Positions 15,878-26,237 are shown, counted from the first letter of the stretch. The stretch: 64,000 bases of DNA from Curtobacterium sp. L6-1 (GCF_018885305.1 NZ_CP076544.1:3038001-3102000); one strand, 5' to 3'. Notes: generated by a model not told the origin, from the letters alone. Numbers and translations are program-made.

Positions 15878-16620
15878 CGCACCTGCCCGACCCGATCGCG
15901 GACCTGTCCGACGACGACCTGCTCGCCGCCTACACCGAGGGTGCGGACGGCACGGCCGACGGCGCCTGGTTGCGCGTGAACTTCGTCAGCTCGCTCGACG
16001 GCTCCGCCACCGCCGCCGGGAAGTCCGGTTCCCTGGGCGGCGACGACGACCTGCGCGTGTTCGACCTGCTCCGCCGCGTCGCCGACGTCGTGCTGGTGGC
16101 CGCCGGCACCGTCCGGGACGAGGGGTACGGGCCGATGGTCCTGCACGACGCCGACGTGGCCTGGCGTCGGGCGCACGGCACGGCCGACCACCCGGTGTTC
16201 GCGATCGTGACGGGGTCCCTCGACCTCGATCCGGCGTCGCGGGTGTTCACCGAGGCCCCGGTCCGTCCGGTCGTGCTCACCTCGGCCGCCGCGGACCCCG
16301 GGCGCCGTCGTGCCCTCGAGGCCGTCGCCGACGTCGTGACCTGCGGCGAGGACACCGTCGACCCGGAGCGCGTCCGTGCCGCCCTGGTCGAGCGCGGCCT
16401 CGGGCGGATCCACTGCGAGGGCGGTCCGTCGTTCCTCGGGGCCCTGGTGGCCGCGGACCTGGTCGACGAGCTCTGCCTGTCGATCGACCCGTCGCTCGAG
16501 GGCGGCGACGGCGGCCGCATCGTGCACGGGTCCTCGCCCGAGCTGCGGCGGATGCGCCTGGCGCACGTGCTGCACGGCGACGGCGACGTCCTGCTCACCC
16601 GGTACGTCCGCGCCCGCTGA
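15874..16620 (+). CDS. RibD C-terminal-type reductase, Rv2671-like
   Basis: The 248-residue protein has the dihydrofolate-reductase-like fold of the RibD C-terminal family. Visible features are WLRVNFVSSLDGSAT at the first strand, DVVLVAAGTVRDEGYG, and CEGGPSFLGALVAADLVDEL, with NADPH-site glycines in the last. Order and wording closely follow M. tuberculosis Rv2671, a RibD homologue reported to have dihydrofolate reductase activity (from memory). There is no deaminase domain and no riboflavin gene nearby; instead it is coupled by GTGA overlap to the folP2-like gene. A role in pterin reduction is a reasonable inference. Confidence 0.83.
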   Translation: MTHLPDPIADLSDDDLLAAYTEGADGTADGAWLRVNFVSSLDGSATAAGKSGSLGGDDDLRVFDLLRRVADVVLVAAGTVRDEGYGPMVLHDADVAWRRAHGTADHPVFAIVTGSLDLDPASRVFTEAPVRPVVLTSAAADPGRRRALEAVADVVTCGEDTVDPERVRAALVERGLGRIHCEGGPSFLGALVAADLVDELCLSIDPSLEGGDGGRIVHGSSPELRRMRLAHVLHGDGDVLLTRYVRAR

Positions 16621-16666
16621 CGACGGGCCTCCCTGCCGTCCGCCCGCGGCCGGTAGGGTCGGGCGC

Positions 16667-17320
16667 GTGATCGACGTCGTGGTGTCCGGGGTCCTGTTCG
16701 ACATGGACGGGACGCTCGTCGACTCGGCCGCGATCGTCGAGGGGGCGTGGGGACGCTTCGGCGCCGACCACGACCTCGACCCGCGGACGATCCTCGGCTT
16801 CTCGCACGGCCGGCAGACGATCGACACGATCCGGCACTTCCTGCCCGACCTCGCCCCGGACGAGCAGCGCCGCGTCGCGCTCGAGCTCGTCACCGACGAG
16901 GTCGAGAACACCGACGGCATCGTCGAGGTCCCCGGTGCGGGGGCGTTCGTCCGCCGCCTGCAGGCCGCGGGCGTCCCGGTCGCGCTCGTCACGAGTGCGC
17001 CCCGCGACCTCGCCGTCAACCGGATGCGGGCCGCCGACGTGCCCGTCCCGGACGCGGTGGTCGCCGCCGACGACGTCGAGCACGGCAAGCCCCACCCGGA
17101 CGGCTACCTGCGCGGCGCAGCCCTGCTCGGGGTCGCCGCCGCCGACTGCCTCGCGTTCGAGGACGCCCCAGCCGGACTGGAGGCGGCGGTCGCCTCCGGT
17201 GCGACGACGGTCGCCGTCGGGGCGCTCGCCACCGACGTGCCCGCCGGTCTCGCGCGGGTGTCGGGGTACGACGGGATCACCGTCACGGCCGAGGGCGACG
17301 GGTTCCGCATCCGCGGGTGA
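16667..17320 (+). CDS. HAD-superfamily phosphatase, subfamily IA
   Basis: The 217-residue protein carries all four HAD motifs: FDMDGTLVDS (motif I), VALVTSAPR (II), the lysine in HGKPHPDGYLRG (III) and CLAFEDAPAGLEAA (IV). The pattern resembles DOG1/beta-phosphoglucomutase-like sugar phosphatases. GTG 16667 is 7 bases after TAGGGT (16654-16659), a -10 hexamer, so leaderless translation is likely and this start is favoured over GTG 16682. The substrate is unknown, probably a small sugar or polyol phosphate. Confidence 0.86.
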   Translation: MIDVVVSGVLFDMDGTLVDSAAIVEGAWGRFGADHDLDPRTILGFSHGRQTIDTIRHFLPDLAPDEQRRVALELVTDEVENTDGIVEVPGAGAFVRRLQAAGVPVALVTSAPRDLAVNRMRAADVPVPDAVVAADDVEHGKPHPDGYLRGAALLGVAAADCLAFEDAPAGLEAAVASGATTVAVGALATDVPAGLARVSGYDGITVTAEGDGFRIRG

Positions 17321-17441
17321 GCCACCAGTCCGTTGTGCGCACCGCCCGCTGGACGTGCGCTGCGGACTGCGAGCACGCCCAGCGTCGCGCGACGACCGTG
17401 GTGTCCGCAGCCGGAGACCCCGGCCAGCGGAAGGAGTGACC

Positions 17442-17990
17442 ATGGCAGCCCTCGACGGCAAGAAGATCCTCGTCATCGCGACGAACTACGGCGTGGAACA
17501 GGACGAGATCGTCGTCCCCACCGACCAGCTCCGTGAGCGCGGCGCCACCGTGACCGTCGCCGCGAAGGAGTCCGGCCCGATCGAGACCCTCGTCGGCGAC
17601 AAGGACCCGGGCAAGAGCGTCGACTCGGACACCACCCTCGACGGTGTCACGGCCGGCGACTACGACGCCCTGGTCGTCCCCGGCGGCACGATCAACGCCG
17701 ACACCATCCGCCAGGAGTCCGTCGCGATCGACCTCGTGAAGGCGTTCGTCGAGGCCGGCAAGCCCGTCGCGGCGATCTGCCACGGCCCGTGGACCCTCAT
17801 CGAGGCCGGTGTCCTGACCGGGCGCACGATCACCTCGTTCCCGTCGCTGCAGACCGACGTCCGCAACGCCGGCGCCGAGTGGGTCGACCAGGAGGTCCGC
17901 GTCGACGAGACCGGCAGCACGATCATCACCTCGCGCAACCCGGACGACCTGCCCGCCTTCGTCGACGCGATCCAGGCGTCGCTCGTCTGA
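17442..17990 (+). CDS. DJ-1/PfpI-family type 1 glutamine amidotransferase-like protein
   Basis: The 182-residue protein has the PfpI fold signature: KKILVIATNYGVEQDE, then DALVVPGGTINAD, and the nucleophile elbow AAICHGPW with the reactive cysteine, followed by LTGRTITSFPSLQTDVRNAGAEWVD split over two strands. The family includes protein and methylglyoxal deglycases and stress-related chaperones; bacterial YhbO/PfpI proteins are closest. The ATG at 17442 has AAGGAG (17431-17436) upstream. Likely cytosolic and stress-protective; the specific reaction is not settled for the family. Confidence 0.9.
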   Translation: MAALDGKKILVIATNYGVEQDEIVVPTDQLRERGATVTVAAKESGPIETLVGDKDPGKSVDSDTTLDGVTAGDYDALVVPGGTINADTIRQESVAIDLVKAFVEAGKPVAAICHGPWTLIEAGVLTGRTITSFPSLQTDVRNAGAEWVDQEVRVDETGSTIITSRNPDDLPAFVDAIQASLV

Positions 17991-18006
17991 CCCGCCAGGC
18001 GACACC

Positions 18007-18060
18007 CACCGTGGGCGGCCACGCGGGACGGACCCCCGTCGCGCGTCGCCGCCCACGGTG
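18007..18060. terminator. Bidirectional terminator, nested 13-bp hairpin
   Basis: CACCGTGGGCGGC (18007-18019) pairs perfectly with 18048-18060. Inside, ACGCG/CGCGT (18021-18025 with 18042-18046) and GACGG/CCGTC extend the stem. Located between the convergent PfpI and MOSC genes. Confidence 0.78.
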
Positions 18061-18078
18061 CGTCGTCCGGGGCGGACC

Positions 18079-18639
18079 TCAGTCGGAGGGGACCGGGTGG
18101 GCGGTGCGCAGCACGGCACGGCCGAGCGCGAGGACGCCGTCGGACTCCGGGTCGCAGCGCACACCGCCCCGACCGCGCATCGCCCGGAACGCACCCGGGG
18201 CGACCTCGGTTTCCATCCACGCGCACGGGTTCGCCGGCCGGTACCCGCGGAACAGCACGGGACCGTCGCCGGTGTCGAGCGAGAACGGCTCCCCGCGCAG
18301 CGCCTCGACGTCGACGCCGCGCAGGTACACGTTGCGGCGGGTCGCCACCGGGTCGACCGGCACCCCGAGCCGTCGGGCGACCTCGTCGAGCCCCGCGAGC
18401 CCGATCACCGTCACCGAGGCGTGCACGTGCGCCCGGGCGGCGAAGTACCGGTCGCCGACGATCCCGAGCCCGGCCCGCAGCTCGACGCGGTCGCGCAGCT
18501 CCTCCTCGTCGGCGGGGGTGGCGCCGTCCGCGGGGCGCCCCTCGTAGCGGTGGCGGCGGGAGACGAGGAGCATCGCCACCTCGACCTCGCGGGCGTACGG
18601 CAGCGGGACCGGGGTGACCGCGTCCGGAGCGGGGGCCAT
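18079..18639 (-). CDS. MOSC-domain protein
   Basis: The 186-residue protein resembles the MOSC (molybdenum cofactor sulfurase C-terminal) domain: GIVGDRYFA early, VDPVATRRNVYLRGVDVEALRG in the middle and the cysteine of RPANPCAWME, which in the family is the proposed sulfur-carrying residue. The protein is standalone, as in YiiM-like enzymes for N-hydroxylated base or amine detoxification, but no molybdenum genes are near. The start MAPAPDA at 18639 is 7 bases after TACCGT (18647-18652 on this strand), so the mRNA should be leaderless. It is divergent from the alkylation-repair operon. Confidence 0.82.
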   Translation of the reverse strand: MAPAPDAVTPVPLPYAREVEVAMLLVSRRHRYEGRPADGATPADEEELRDRVELRAGLGIVGDRYFAARAHVHASVTVIGLAGLDEVARRLGVPVDPVATRRNVYLRGVDVEALRGEPFSLDTGDGPVLFRGYRPANPCAWMETEVAPGAFRAMRGRGGVRCDPESDGVLALGRAVLRTAHPVPSD

Positions 18640-18746
18640 GCGGACGACGGTAGTCGCGCCTCCCGGCCGTCGTCGCCACCGCATGCCGGACTGCCGTGTC
18701 CGATTCCCGCCAGTCCGGTGTCGTGGGCCCGTGTCAGGCTGACCGC

Positions 18747-20353
<1,607 letters not shown>

Positions 20354-20357
<4 letters not shown>

Positions 20358-20866
20358 CCGACGCCGTCCTGACCACCCTGACCACCCCCGACGGGCCCTT
20401 CACCGTGCTCGAGGACGACCGGGGCCGGGTCCTCGCCTCGGGCTGGACCGCCGACACCGACCGCATCCTCGCGCGGATCGCCGAGCGGCACCGACCCACG
20501 CGGGTGCGCACCGGCCAGGTCGCCGCCGCGGCCGCGGTCGACGCCTACTACGCGGGTGAACCCGACCACGTCGCGCAGGTGCCGGTCCACCAGGTCGGCA
20601 CCGAGCTCTTCGTCGAGGGGTGGCGGCGACTGCGGGACGTCCCGGCCGGCTCGACCCTGACGTACACCGCGTTCGCGAGCGCCATGGGCCGCCCCGACGC
20701 GGTCCGGGCCGCCGCGAGCGTGTGCGCACGGAACGCGCCCGCGCTCTTCGTGCCGTGCCACCGCGTGCTCCGGTCCGACGGCTCGCTCGGCGGCTTCGCC
20801 TGGGGACTCGACGTCAAGCGGGCACTGCTCGAACGCGAGTCCGTCGGCGTGGACGCCCTCGTCTGA
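20354..20866 (+). CDS. ogt: Methylated-DNA-[protein]-cysteine S-methyltransferase
   Basis: Direct reversal of O6-methylguanine. The active site is PCHRV with acceptor C135, preceded by the helix-turn-helix YTAFASAMGRPDAVRAAASV (DNA-binding, arginine finger) and ending with GGFAWGLDVKRALLERE. The length of 170 residues is normal. It starts at ATG 20354 inside the end of the AdaA-AlkA gene, so the two form an alkylation-repair operon. With AdaA-AlkA it covers phosphotriesters, N3/N7 adducts and O6 adducts. Confidence 0.95.
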
Positions 20867-21085
20867 ACGGACGCTCGGGCGGGGCGCTCGTTCACAGCAG
20901 GCGCAGAGGGCTCCCCCAGGACGCGGGTGGTGACGCGGGCCCCTCCGCCTGTCAGACTCGCCATCGACGACGTGGCCCACGATCACCGTGAGCCGAGATC
21001 AGCGTCGCCCGAGATGCGTGTGGCACACACCGGTGCCGCACGACCGGGGACGACCCGCACGCCGTCAGGACTGGACGAGGACCCC

Positions 21086-21910
21086 ATGACGACCACCGCC
21101 GAGCGATCGGTGCTGTCCGCGGACGGCACGCGCATCGCGGTCTCGTCGAGCGGGGACGGCCCCGCGCTCGTCCTCGTCGGTGGCGCCTTCGACCACCGCG
21201 GCACCCCGTACGTCGACGGCATCGTCGCGGCGTTCTCGGACCGCTACCGCATCGTCACCTACGACCGTCGTGGGCGCGGCGAGAGCGGGGACACCCGACC
21301 CTGGTCCGTCGAGCGCGAGGTCGAGGACCTCGCGGCGGTCGTCGCCGACGTCGACGCCCCGGTCGACATGCTCGGCCTCTGCGTCGGCGCGGGCGTCGTC
21401 CTGCACGCCGTGGCCGCGGGCGTCCCCGTGGGCCGGGCCGTCCTCTACGAACCGCCGTACCGAGCGAGCGTCGACGCCCGCGCCGACGACGTCCTGTTCG
21501 CCGACCGGCTCGACGAGATGATCGCGGGCGGTCGTCGTGCCGCCGCGGTCCGCGCCTACCTCACCCGCGTGCTCGGGGTGCCGATGCTGCAGGTGTCCGC
21601 CGTGCCGCTCAAGCCGAAGCTCTGGAAGGCGCTGCTCGCCGACGCCGGGGTCCTCGCACGCGACGTCCGGGTCCTCGGCGGCCTGGTCGTCCCGGAGCGG
21701 GTGCTCGCAGCGGTCGGCGTCCCGGTGCTCGTCGCCGCGGGCACCACCGGCGCCGTCTGGGCCCGCGGGGCCGCCGACGCCGTGGTCGAGACGGTGCCCG
21801 GGTCGACCGCCGTCGTGCTCGAGGGCCAGGGGCACGTGCCGGACCCGGGTGTCCTGCGCGGTGCCGTCGACACCTTCCTGCTCGGGGAACGCAGTCCCGA
21901 CCCGCGCTGA
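21086..21910 (+). CDS. Alpha/beta hydrolase with cysteine at the nucleophile position
   Basis: The 274-residue protein has an alpha/beta hydrolase fold: LVLVGGAFDHRG oxyanion-loop region, VTYDRRGRGES, then the nucleophile elbow LGLCVGAGVV. The usual G-x-S-x-G serine is cysteine here, as in dienelactone hydrolases. The acid is probably in the VPVLVAAGTTGAVW region and the histidine is in GQGHVPDPG. The ATG at 21086 is preceded by GGACGAGG. The 219 bp upstream hold no obvious gene. The substrate is unknown. Confidence 0.82.
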   Translation: MTTTAERSVLSADGTRIAVSSSGDGPALVLVGGAFDHRGTPYVDGIVAAFSDRYRIVTYDRRGRGESGDTRPWSVEREVEDLAAVVADVDAPVDMLGLCVGAGVVLHAVAAGVPVGRAVLYEPPYRASVDARADDVLFADRLDEMIAGGRRAAAVRAYLTRVLGVPMLQVSAVPLKPKLWKALLADAGVLARDVRVLGGLVVPERVLAAVGVPVLVAAGTTGAVWARGAADAVVETVPGSTAVVLEGQGHVPDPGVLRGAVDTFLLGERSPDPR

Positions 21911-21929
21911 CGTGGGCCAGGATGGACGG

Positions 21930-22808
21930 GTGAACGCACCCCGCCTCGGACTCCTGCTCGACGTCGACGGCCCGATCGCCAGTCCCCTCTCGCGCACCAT
22001 CGCGATCCCGAGCATCGTCGAGGACCTCGTCGCGCTCGCCGCCGAGGGCATCCCGGTCGTGTTCAACACCGGCCGCAGCGACGCCTTCATCCGCGAACAG
22101 GTCGTCGGACCACTGCTCGACGGTGGACTCGCCGCCGGCGGCCGGGTGCACGCGGTCTGCGAGAAGGGCGCGGTCTGGTGCTCGATCGGCCCGCAGTTCC
22201 CGGGCGGCACGGGGGAGCTCACCGTCGCCGAGGACCTCGCGCTGCCGCGGGACTTCGCCGACGAGATGCGGGAGCTCGTGCGCGACGAGTACGCCGACCT
22301 GGTCTTCTTCGACGAGACGAAGCACGCGATGGTCTCCATCGAACAGCTCGTCACGGTCGACAACGCCGACTACCTGGCGCGGCAGCCCGCGTTCGACGCG
22401 CAGGCGATGGCCGCCCTCGAGCGACGCGGGCTCGGCGTCCGCCGCCTCGACGACGTCCGGCCCGACGGACAGGGTGCGGTCGCGTGGCGCGTCGACCCGA
22501 CCATCATCTCGACGGACGTCGAGTCCGACCGCAGCGGCAAGGACCTCGGCGCGGAGCGGGCGCTCGGACTGCTCGCCCAGGACGGTGCCCTGCCCGTCGC
22601 CTGGCGCACCGTCGGCGACTCCCGGAGCGACTACGCGATGGCGGACTGGCTGCACGCGAACGGCCACGAGGTCGCCCACGTCGACGTGCGTCCGGCCGAA
22701 GGGGTGCCCGAGACGCCGTACCCGGTCCTCACCGCGCCGGACGGGATCATCCACGACGAGGCCGGCGCGCGCTTCCTCCGCGCCTGGCGTGCGGGCCGCG
22801 AGGGCTGA
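21930..22808 (+). CDS. HAD-superfamily hydrolase (Cof/IIB-like)
   Basis: The 292-residue protein opens with LLLDVDGPIASP (HAD motif I; D11 and D13), has VVFNTGRSDAFI as motif II and VGDSRSDYAMADWL as motif IV. The long cap (about 80-200) and position of the conserved GKDLGAERALGLL lysine fit subfamily IIB, the Cof/sucrose-phosphatase group. GTG 21930 follows CAGGAT by 6 bases, consistent with a leaderless message. Likely a sugar-phosphate or nucleotide phosphatase; the substrate cannot be assigned. Confidence 0.82.
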   Translation: MNAPRLGLLLDVDGPIASPLSRTIAIPSIVEDLVALAAEGIPVVFNTGRSDAFIREQVVGPLLDGGLAAGGRVHAVCEKGAVWCSIGPQFPGGTGELTVAEDLALPRDFADEMRELVRDEYADLVFFDETKHAMVSIEQLVTVDNADYLARQPAFDAQAMAALERRGLGVRRLDDVRPDGQGAVAWRVDPTIISTDVESDRSGKDLGAERALGLLAQDGALPVAWRTVGDSRSDYAMADWLHANGHEVAHVDVRPAEGVPETPYPVLTAPDGIIHDEAGARFLRAWRAGREG

Positions 22809-22815
22809 CTCCCAT

Positions 22816-22845
22816 TTGCGGGAGCGTGCGGTATACCACTACCCT
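22816..22845 (+). promoter_or_regulatory. Promoter of the APC permease with GGTATACC palindrome
   Basis: -35 TTGCGG (22816-22821), 18-bp spacer, -10 TACCCT (22840-22845). The perfect palindrome GGTATACC (22831-22838) sits in the spacer next to the -10 and could be a repressor operator. The transcript would start about 30 bases before the ATG. Confidence 0.5.
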
Positions 22846-22881
22846 TCCCGGGTCCGCCTGCTCCGATGACGGGAACGTCCC

Positions 22882-24354
22882 ATGGCCCTCCGCACCAAGT
22901 CCATCGAGGCGTCGCTCGCCGACGCCGACGAGAAGGGGCGCTCGCTCAAGCGCTCCCTGAAGACGTTCGACATCGCCGCGATGGGGATCGCGGTCGCGGT
23001 CGGCGCCGGCATCTTCTCGGTCGGGGCGAACGCCGCCGCGAACTTCGCCGGCCCGGGCGTCATCGTGTCGTTCATCCTCGCCGCCGTCACCTGCGGTCTC
23101 GCGATCATGTGCTACGCCGAGTTCGCCTCGACGATCCCGGTCGCCGGCTCGGCCTACACGTTCACGTACGCCACCATGGGCGAGCTGCTCGCGTGGATCG
23201 TCGGGTGGGACCTCATCCTCGAGACCCTGACCGCCAGCGCCGTGATCGCGAAGTACTGGGGCATCTACCTCAGCACCGCGTTCGACGTGTTCGGGGTCAC
23301 GCTGCCGGACACCATCGCGCTCGGCCCGGTCGGGTTCGCCTGGGGCCCGGTGCTCATCGTCGCGGTGTTCACCGCGCTGCTGGCGTTCGGCACCCGGCTG
23401 TCCAGCCGCGTCTCGGCCGTCATCACGATCATCAAGGTCGCGATCGTCCTGTTCGTCATCGTGGTCGGTGCCTTCTTCGTCAAGGCCGCGAACTTCACGC
23501 CCTTCATCCCCGCAGCCGAGCCGACCAAGGGCGCCGAGGGCAGCTTCCTCACCCAGTCCCTGGTGTCCTTCGCCACCGGTTCGGCGCCCGCGCAGTACGG
23601 CGTCTTCGGCCTGCTCGCCGCCGCGTCCCTGGTGTTCTTCGCGTTCATCGGCTTCGACGTCGTCGCGACCAGTGCCGAGGAGACCGAGAACCCGCAGAAG
23701 ACGCTCCCGCGCGGCATCTTCATCGGCCTCGGCATCGTCACGCTGCTCTACGTCGGCGTCAGCATCGTGATCACCGGGATGGTGTCGTACCAGCGGCTCG
23801 CGCAGGAGGACACCCCGTCCCTCGCCTCGGCGTTCGACATCGTCGGCCTGCCCTGGGCCGCCGGCATCATCGCGATCGGGTCGCTCATCGGCCTGACCAC
23901 GGTCGTCATGGTGCTGCTCCTCGGCCTGTCCCGCATCGTCTTCTCGATGAGCCGGGACGGCCTGCTGCCCCGCTGGTTCTCGGTGACGAACCCGAAGACG
24001 CAGACCCCGGTCCGTGTCCAGGTCATCGCCGGCATCGTCGTGGCGGTCCTCGCCGGGTTCACGCCGGTCGAGAAGCTCGAGGGCCTCATCAACATCGGCA
24101 CGCTGTCGGCCTTCGTGCTCGTGTCGATCGGCATCATCGTGCTCCGGAAGTCCCGCCCCGACGCACCGCGCTCCTTCCGGGTGCCGTGGTCGCCCGTCAT
24201 CCCGATCCTGTCCGCGGTGCTCTGCTTCTGGCTGATGCTCAACCTCGAGGTCGAGACCTGGCTGCGCTTCGTCGTGTGGCTCGCCATCGGCTTCGCGATC
24301 TACTTCGGCTACAGCCGCCGCCACAGCCGCGTCGGCAGGTCGATGCGCGAGTAG
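22882..24354 (+). CDS. APC-family amino acid permease, cationic amino acid transporter type
   Basis: The 490-residue protein has about 12 membrane helices. LKRSLKTFDIAAMGIAVAVGAGIFSVG at the N-terminus covers the conserved helix 1 break, and FFAFIGFDVVATSAEETENPQ is the helix 6 signature typical of CAT-type (cationic amino acid) transporters such as YfnA. It probably takes up amino acids by proton symport. It runs toward the lysE-like exporter gene with a 27-bp gap, so uptake and export genes for basic amino acids may be neighbours (inference). Confidence 0.9.
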   Translation: MALRTKSIEASLADADEKGRSLKRSLKTFDIAAMGIAVAVGAGIFSVGANAAANFAGPGVIVSFILAAVTCGLAIMCYAEFASTIPVAGSAYTFTYATMGELLAWIVGWDLILETLTASAVIAKYWGIYLSTAFDVFGVTLPDTIALGPVGFAWGPVLIVAVFTALLAFGTRLSSRVSAVITIIKVAIVLFVIVVGAFFVKAANFTPFIPAAEPTKGAEGSFLTQSLVSFATGSAPAQYGVFGLLAAASLVFFAFIGFDVVATSAEETENPQKTLPRGIFIGLGIVTLLYVGVSIVITGMVSYQRLAQEDTPSLASAFDIVGLPWAAGIIAIGSLIGLTTVVMVLLLGLSRIVFSMSRDGLLPRWFSVTNPKTQTPVRVQVIAGIVVAVLAGFTPVEKLEGLINIGTLSAFVLVSIGIIVLRKSRPDAPRSFRVPWSPVIPILSAVLCFWLMLNLEVETWLRFVVWLAIGFAIYFGYSRRHSRVGRSMRE

Positions 24355-24381
24355 CGGTCCCGCGTCGGCCGGCGCCGGCTG

Positions 24382-25248
24382 TCAGGCACCGACGAGCAGG
24401 ATCACCCCGAAGGCGAGCATCACGACGGCCACGAGGGCGTCGAACACCCGCCAGGTCACCGGCCTCGCGAACAGCGGCCGGAGCAGTCGCCCGCCGAAGC
24501 CGAGCGCCCCGAACCACAGGCAGCTCGCCGCGACCGCGCCGACCGTCCACCACCAGCGCTCGTCGACGCCCTGCTGGTTCGCGACGGAGCCGAGGAACAC
24601 CAGCGTGTCGAGGTACACGTGCGGGTTCGCCCACGTGAAGACGAGCATCGTCAGGACCGCGGCCCGCATGGTCGGTGCCGCCGTGGTGCCGGGACCGACC
24701 CGGCCGGGAGGCGCGGTGCGGCTCGTCGACGCGGGTCGCGCCTCCAGGGCGGCCGGTCCGGACGCCGGGCCCGCCGTGCCGGGGCTGACGTCGGACGCCG
24801 GGCCCGCCGTGCCGGAGCCGACGTCGGCCGCCGGTCCGGCCGCCGCATCCGCCGCCGTCGTCGCGAGCGCCGTCGTCGCGTCCATCGTCGTCGGGGCGGC
24901 GACGGGCACCCCGTCCTCCGCGGCCCGGTCGTCGAGGCGCACGGCATCGCCGGACGGACGCAGGGCACGCCGGGCCGCGAGCACCCCGTAGGTGAGCAGG
25001 AAGGCGGCGCCGACGAAGCGGACGACCAGCAGCGCGGCGGGCACCCGCTCGACGACCGCCCCCACCCCGAGGACCCCCGCGACGATGAGCGCCGCGTCCG
25101 ACAGCGCGCAGACCGCCACCGCGACCGCGACGACGGCCAGCCGGGCGCTGACGGCGAGGCGCAGCAGGTACGTGTTCTGCACCCCGATGGCGACGATCAG
25201 GGCCAGGCCGGTCCCGAGGCCGGAGAGGAGGGGCAGGAGCGCGGTCAC
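24382..25248 (-). CDS. LysE/ArgO-family amino acid exporter with an extra low-complexity loop
   Basis: The 288-residue protein has the LysE fold: GLALIVAIGVQNTYLLR in helix 1, FLLTYGVLAARRALR, then FTWANPHVYLDTLVFLG in the second half. The family is normally about 200-210 residues; here about 80 Ala/Thr/Gly/Pro-rich residues (roughly 112-195) are inserted in the loop between the two halves and contain imperfect repeats of GTAGPAS. GTG 25248 follows TACCGT (25255-25260 on this strand) by 6 bases: leaderless. It is divergent from the LysR gene, as in lysE-lysG of Corynebacterium. Likely exports arginine or lysine. Confidence 0.88.
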   Translation of the reverse strand: MTALLPLLSGLGTGLALIVAIGVQNTYLLRLAVSARLAVVAVAVAVCALSDAALIVAGVLGVGAVVERVPAALLVVRFVGAAFLLTYGVLAARRALRPSGDAVRLDDRAAEDGVPVAAPTTMDATTALATTAADAAAGPAADVGSGTAGPASDVSPGTAGPASGPAALEARPASTSRTAPPGRVGPGTTAAPTMRAAVLTMLVFTWANPHVYLDTLVFLGSVANQQGVDERWWWTVGAVAASCLWFGALGFGGRLLRPLFARPVTWRVFDALVAVVMLAFGVILLVGA

Positions 25249-25316
25249 ACCCGAACGGTACGGCCCGCGCTGTCCACAGGCCAGCTCATGTTCCTGTCGC
25301 ACCGTAAGCTGCGCTG

Positions 25317-26237
25317 ATGGTGCAGTTCCAGCGTGACCACCTCGAGACCCTGCTCGCCGCCGTCGACACGGGCACCTTCGACGCCGCCGCCCGCGAGCTG
25401 GCGATCACACCGTCGGCCGTCTCGCAGCGGGTCAAGGCGATGGAGCAGCTCGTCGGTCGGGTGCTCCTCCAGCGGACCACCCCGATCCGACCGACGCCCG
25501 ACGGCGAGGTCGTCCTCCGGCACGCGCGGCAGGTGCGGCTGCTCGACGCCGAGACCTCGCGGGCACTCGCGGTGTCGGACGCGGACGGCCCGGGCCGGAC
25601 GCCCTCGATCGCCCTGGCCGTCAACGCGGACTCCCTCGCCACGTGGTTCCTCGACGCGCTCGACCTCGTCCGCCGCGACACCGACGTGGTGTTCGACCTG
25701 CACCGCGCGGACCAGGACCGCACCGCCGAGCTGCTCCGGGCCGGCACCGTCACGGCGGCGGTGACGGCCGAGGCCGAGCCGGTGCAGGGGTGCTCGTCCG
25801 TCCCGCTCGGGGTGGACCGCTACCGGGCCGTCGCGGCGCCGTCGTTCGTCCGGCGGTACCTCGAGGGCGCGGACACCGAACGCCGCATGACGACCCGCCT
25901 CGACCGGGTGCCGCTCGTCGACTACGACCGCGACGACGACCTGCAGCAGGGCTTCCTGCGCCGGGTCCTCGGGCACGCACCCCGAGGACCGCGGCACTTC
26001 GTCCCGACCTCGGCGGACTTCGCCCGGGCGGTCGAGCTCGGCTTCGGCTGGGGGATGTTGCCCGAGGCGCAGTGCCTCGGGGCGCTCGAGCGGGGAGCCC
26101 TCGTCGAGCTGACGCCGGGGCGACGAGCGGACGTGGTGCTGTGGTGGCAGCGCTGGACCACGTCGTCACCGCTGCTCGACCGCGTGACGGACGCGGTCCG
26201 GTCGGTCGCGGGGGCGCGCCTGCACCAGCCCGGCTGA
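25317..26237 (+). CDS. LysR-type regulator, ArgP/LysG group
   Basis: The 306-residue protein begins with the LysR winged helix: LETLLAAVDTGTFDAAARELAITPSAVSQRVKAME holds the HTH, spread over two helices. The effector domain follows (SIALAVNADSLATWFL is typical of ArgP/LysG/IciA). In Corynebacterium the orthologue LysG activates the divergent lysE when basic amino acids accumulate (established). The arrangement is the same here, with 68 bp between the starts. ATG 25317 follows TAAGCT (25305-25310) by 6 bases, so it too appears leaderless. Confidence 0.9.
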   Translation: MVQFQRDHLETLLAAVDTGTFDAAARELAITPSAVSQRVKAMEQLVGRVLLQRTTPIRPTPDGEVVLRHARQVRLLDAETSRALAVSDADGPGRTPSIALAVNADSLATWFLDALDLVRRDTDVVFDLHRADQDRTAELLRAGTVTAAVTAEAEPVQGCSSVPLGVDRYRAVAAPSFVRRYLEGADTERRMTTRLDRVPLVDYDRDDDLQQGFLRRVLGHAPRGPRHFVPTSADFARAVELGFGWGMLPEAQCLGALERGALVELTPGRRADVVLWWQRWTTSSPLLDRVTDAVRSVAGARLHQPG

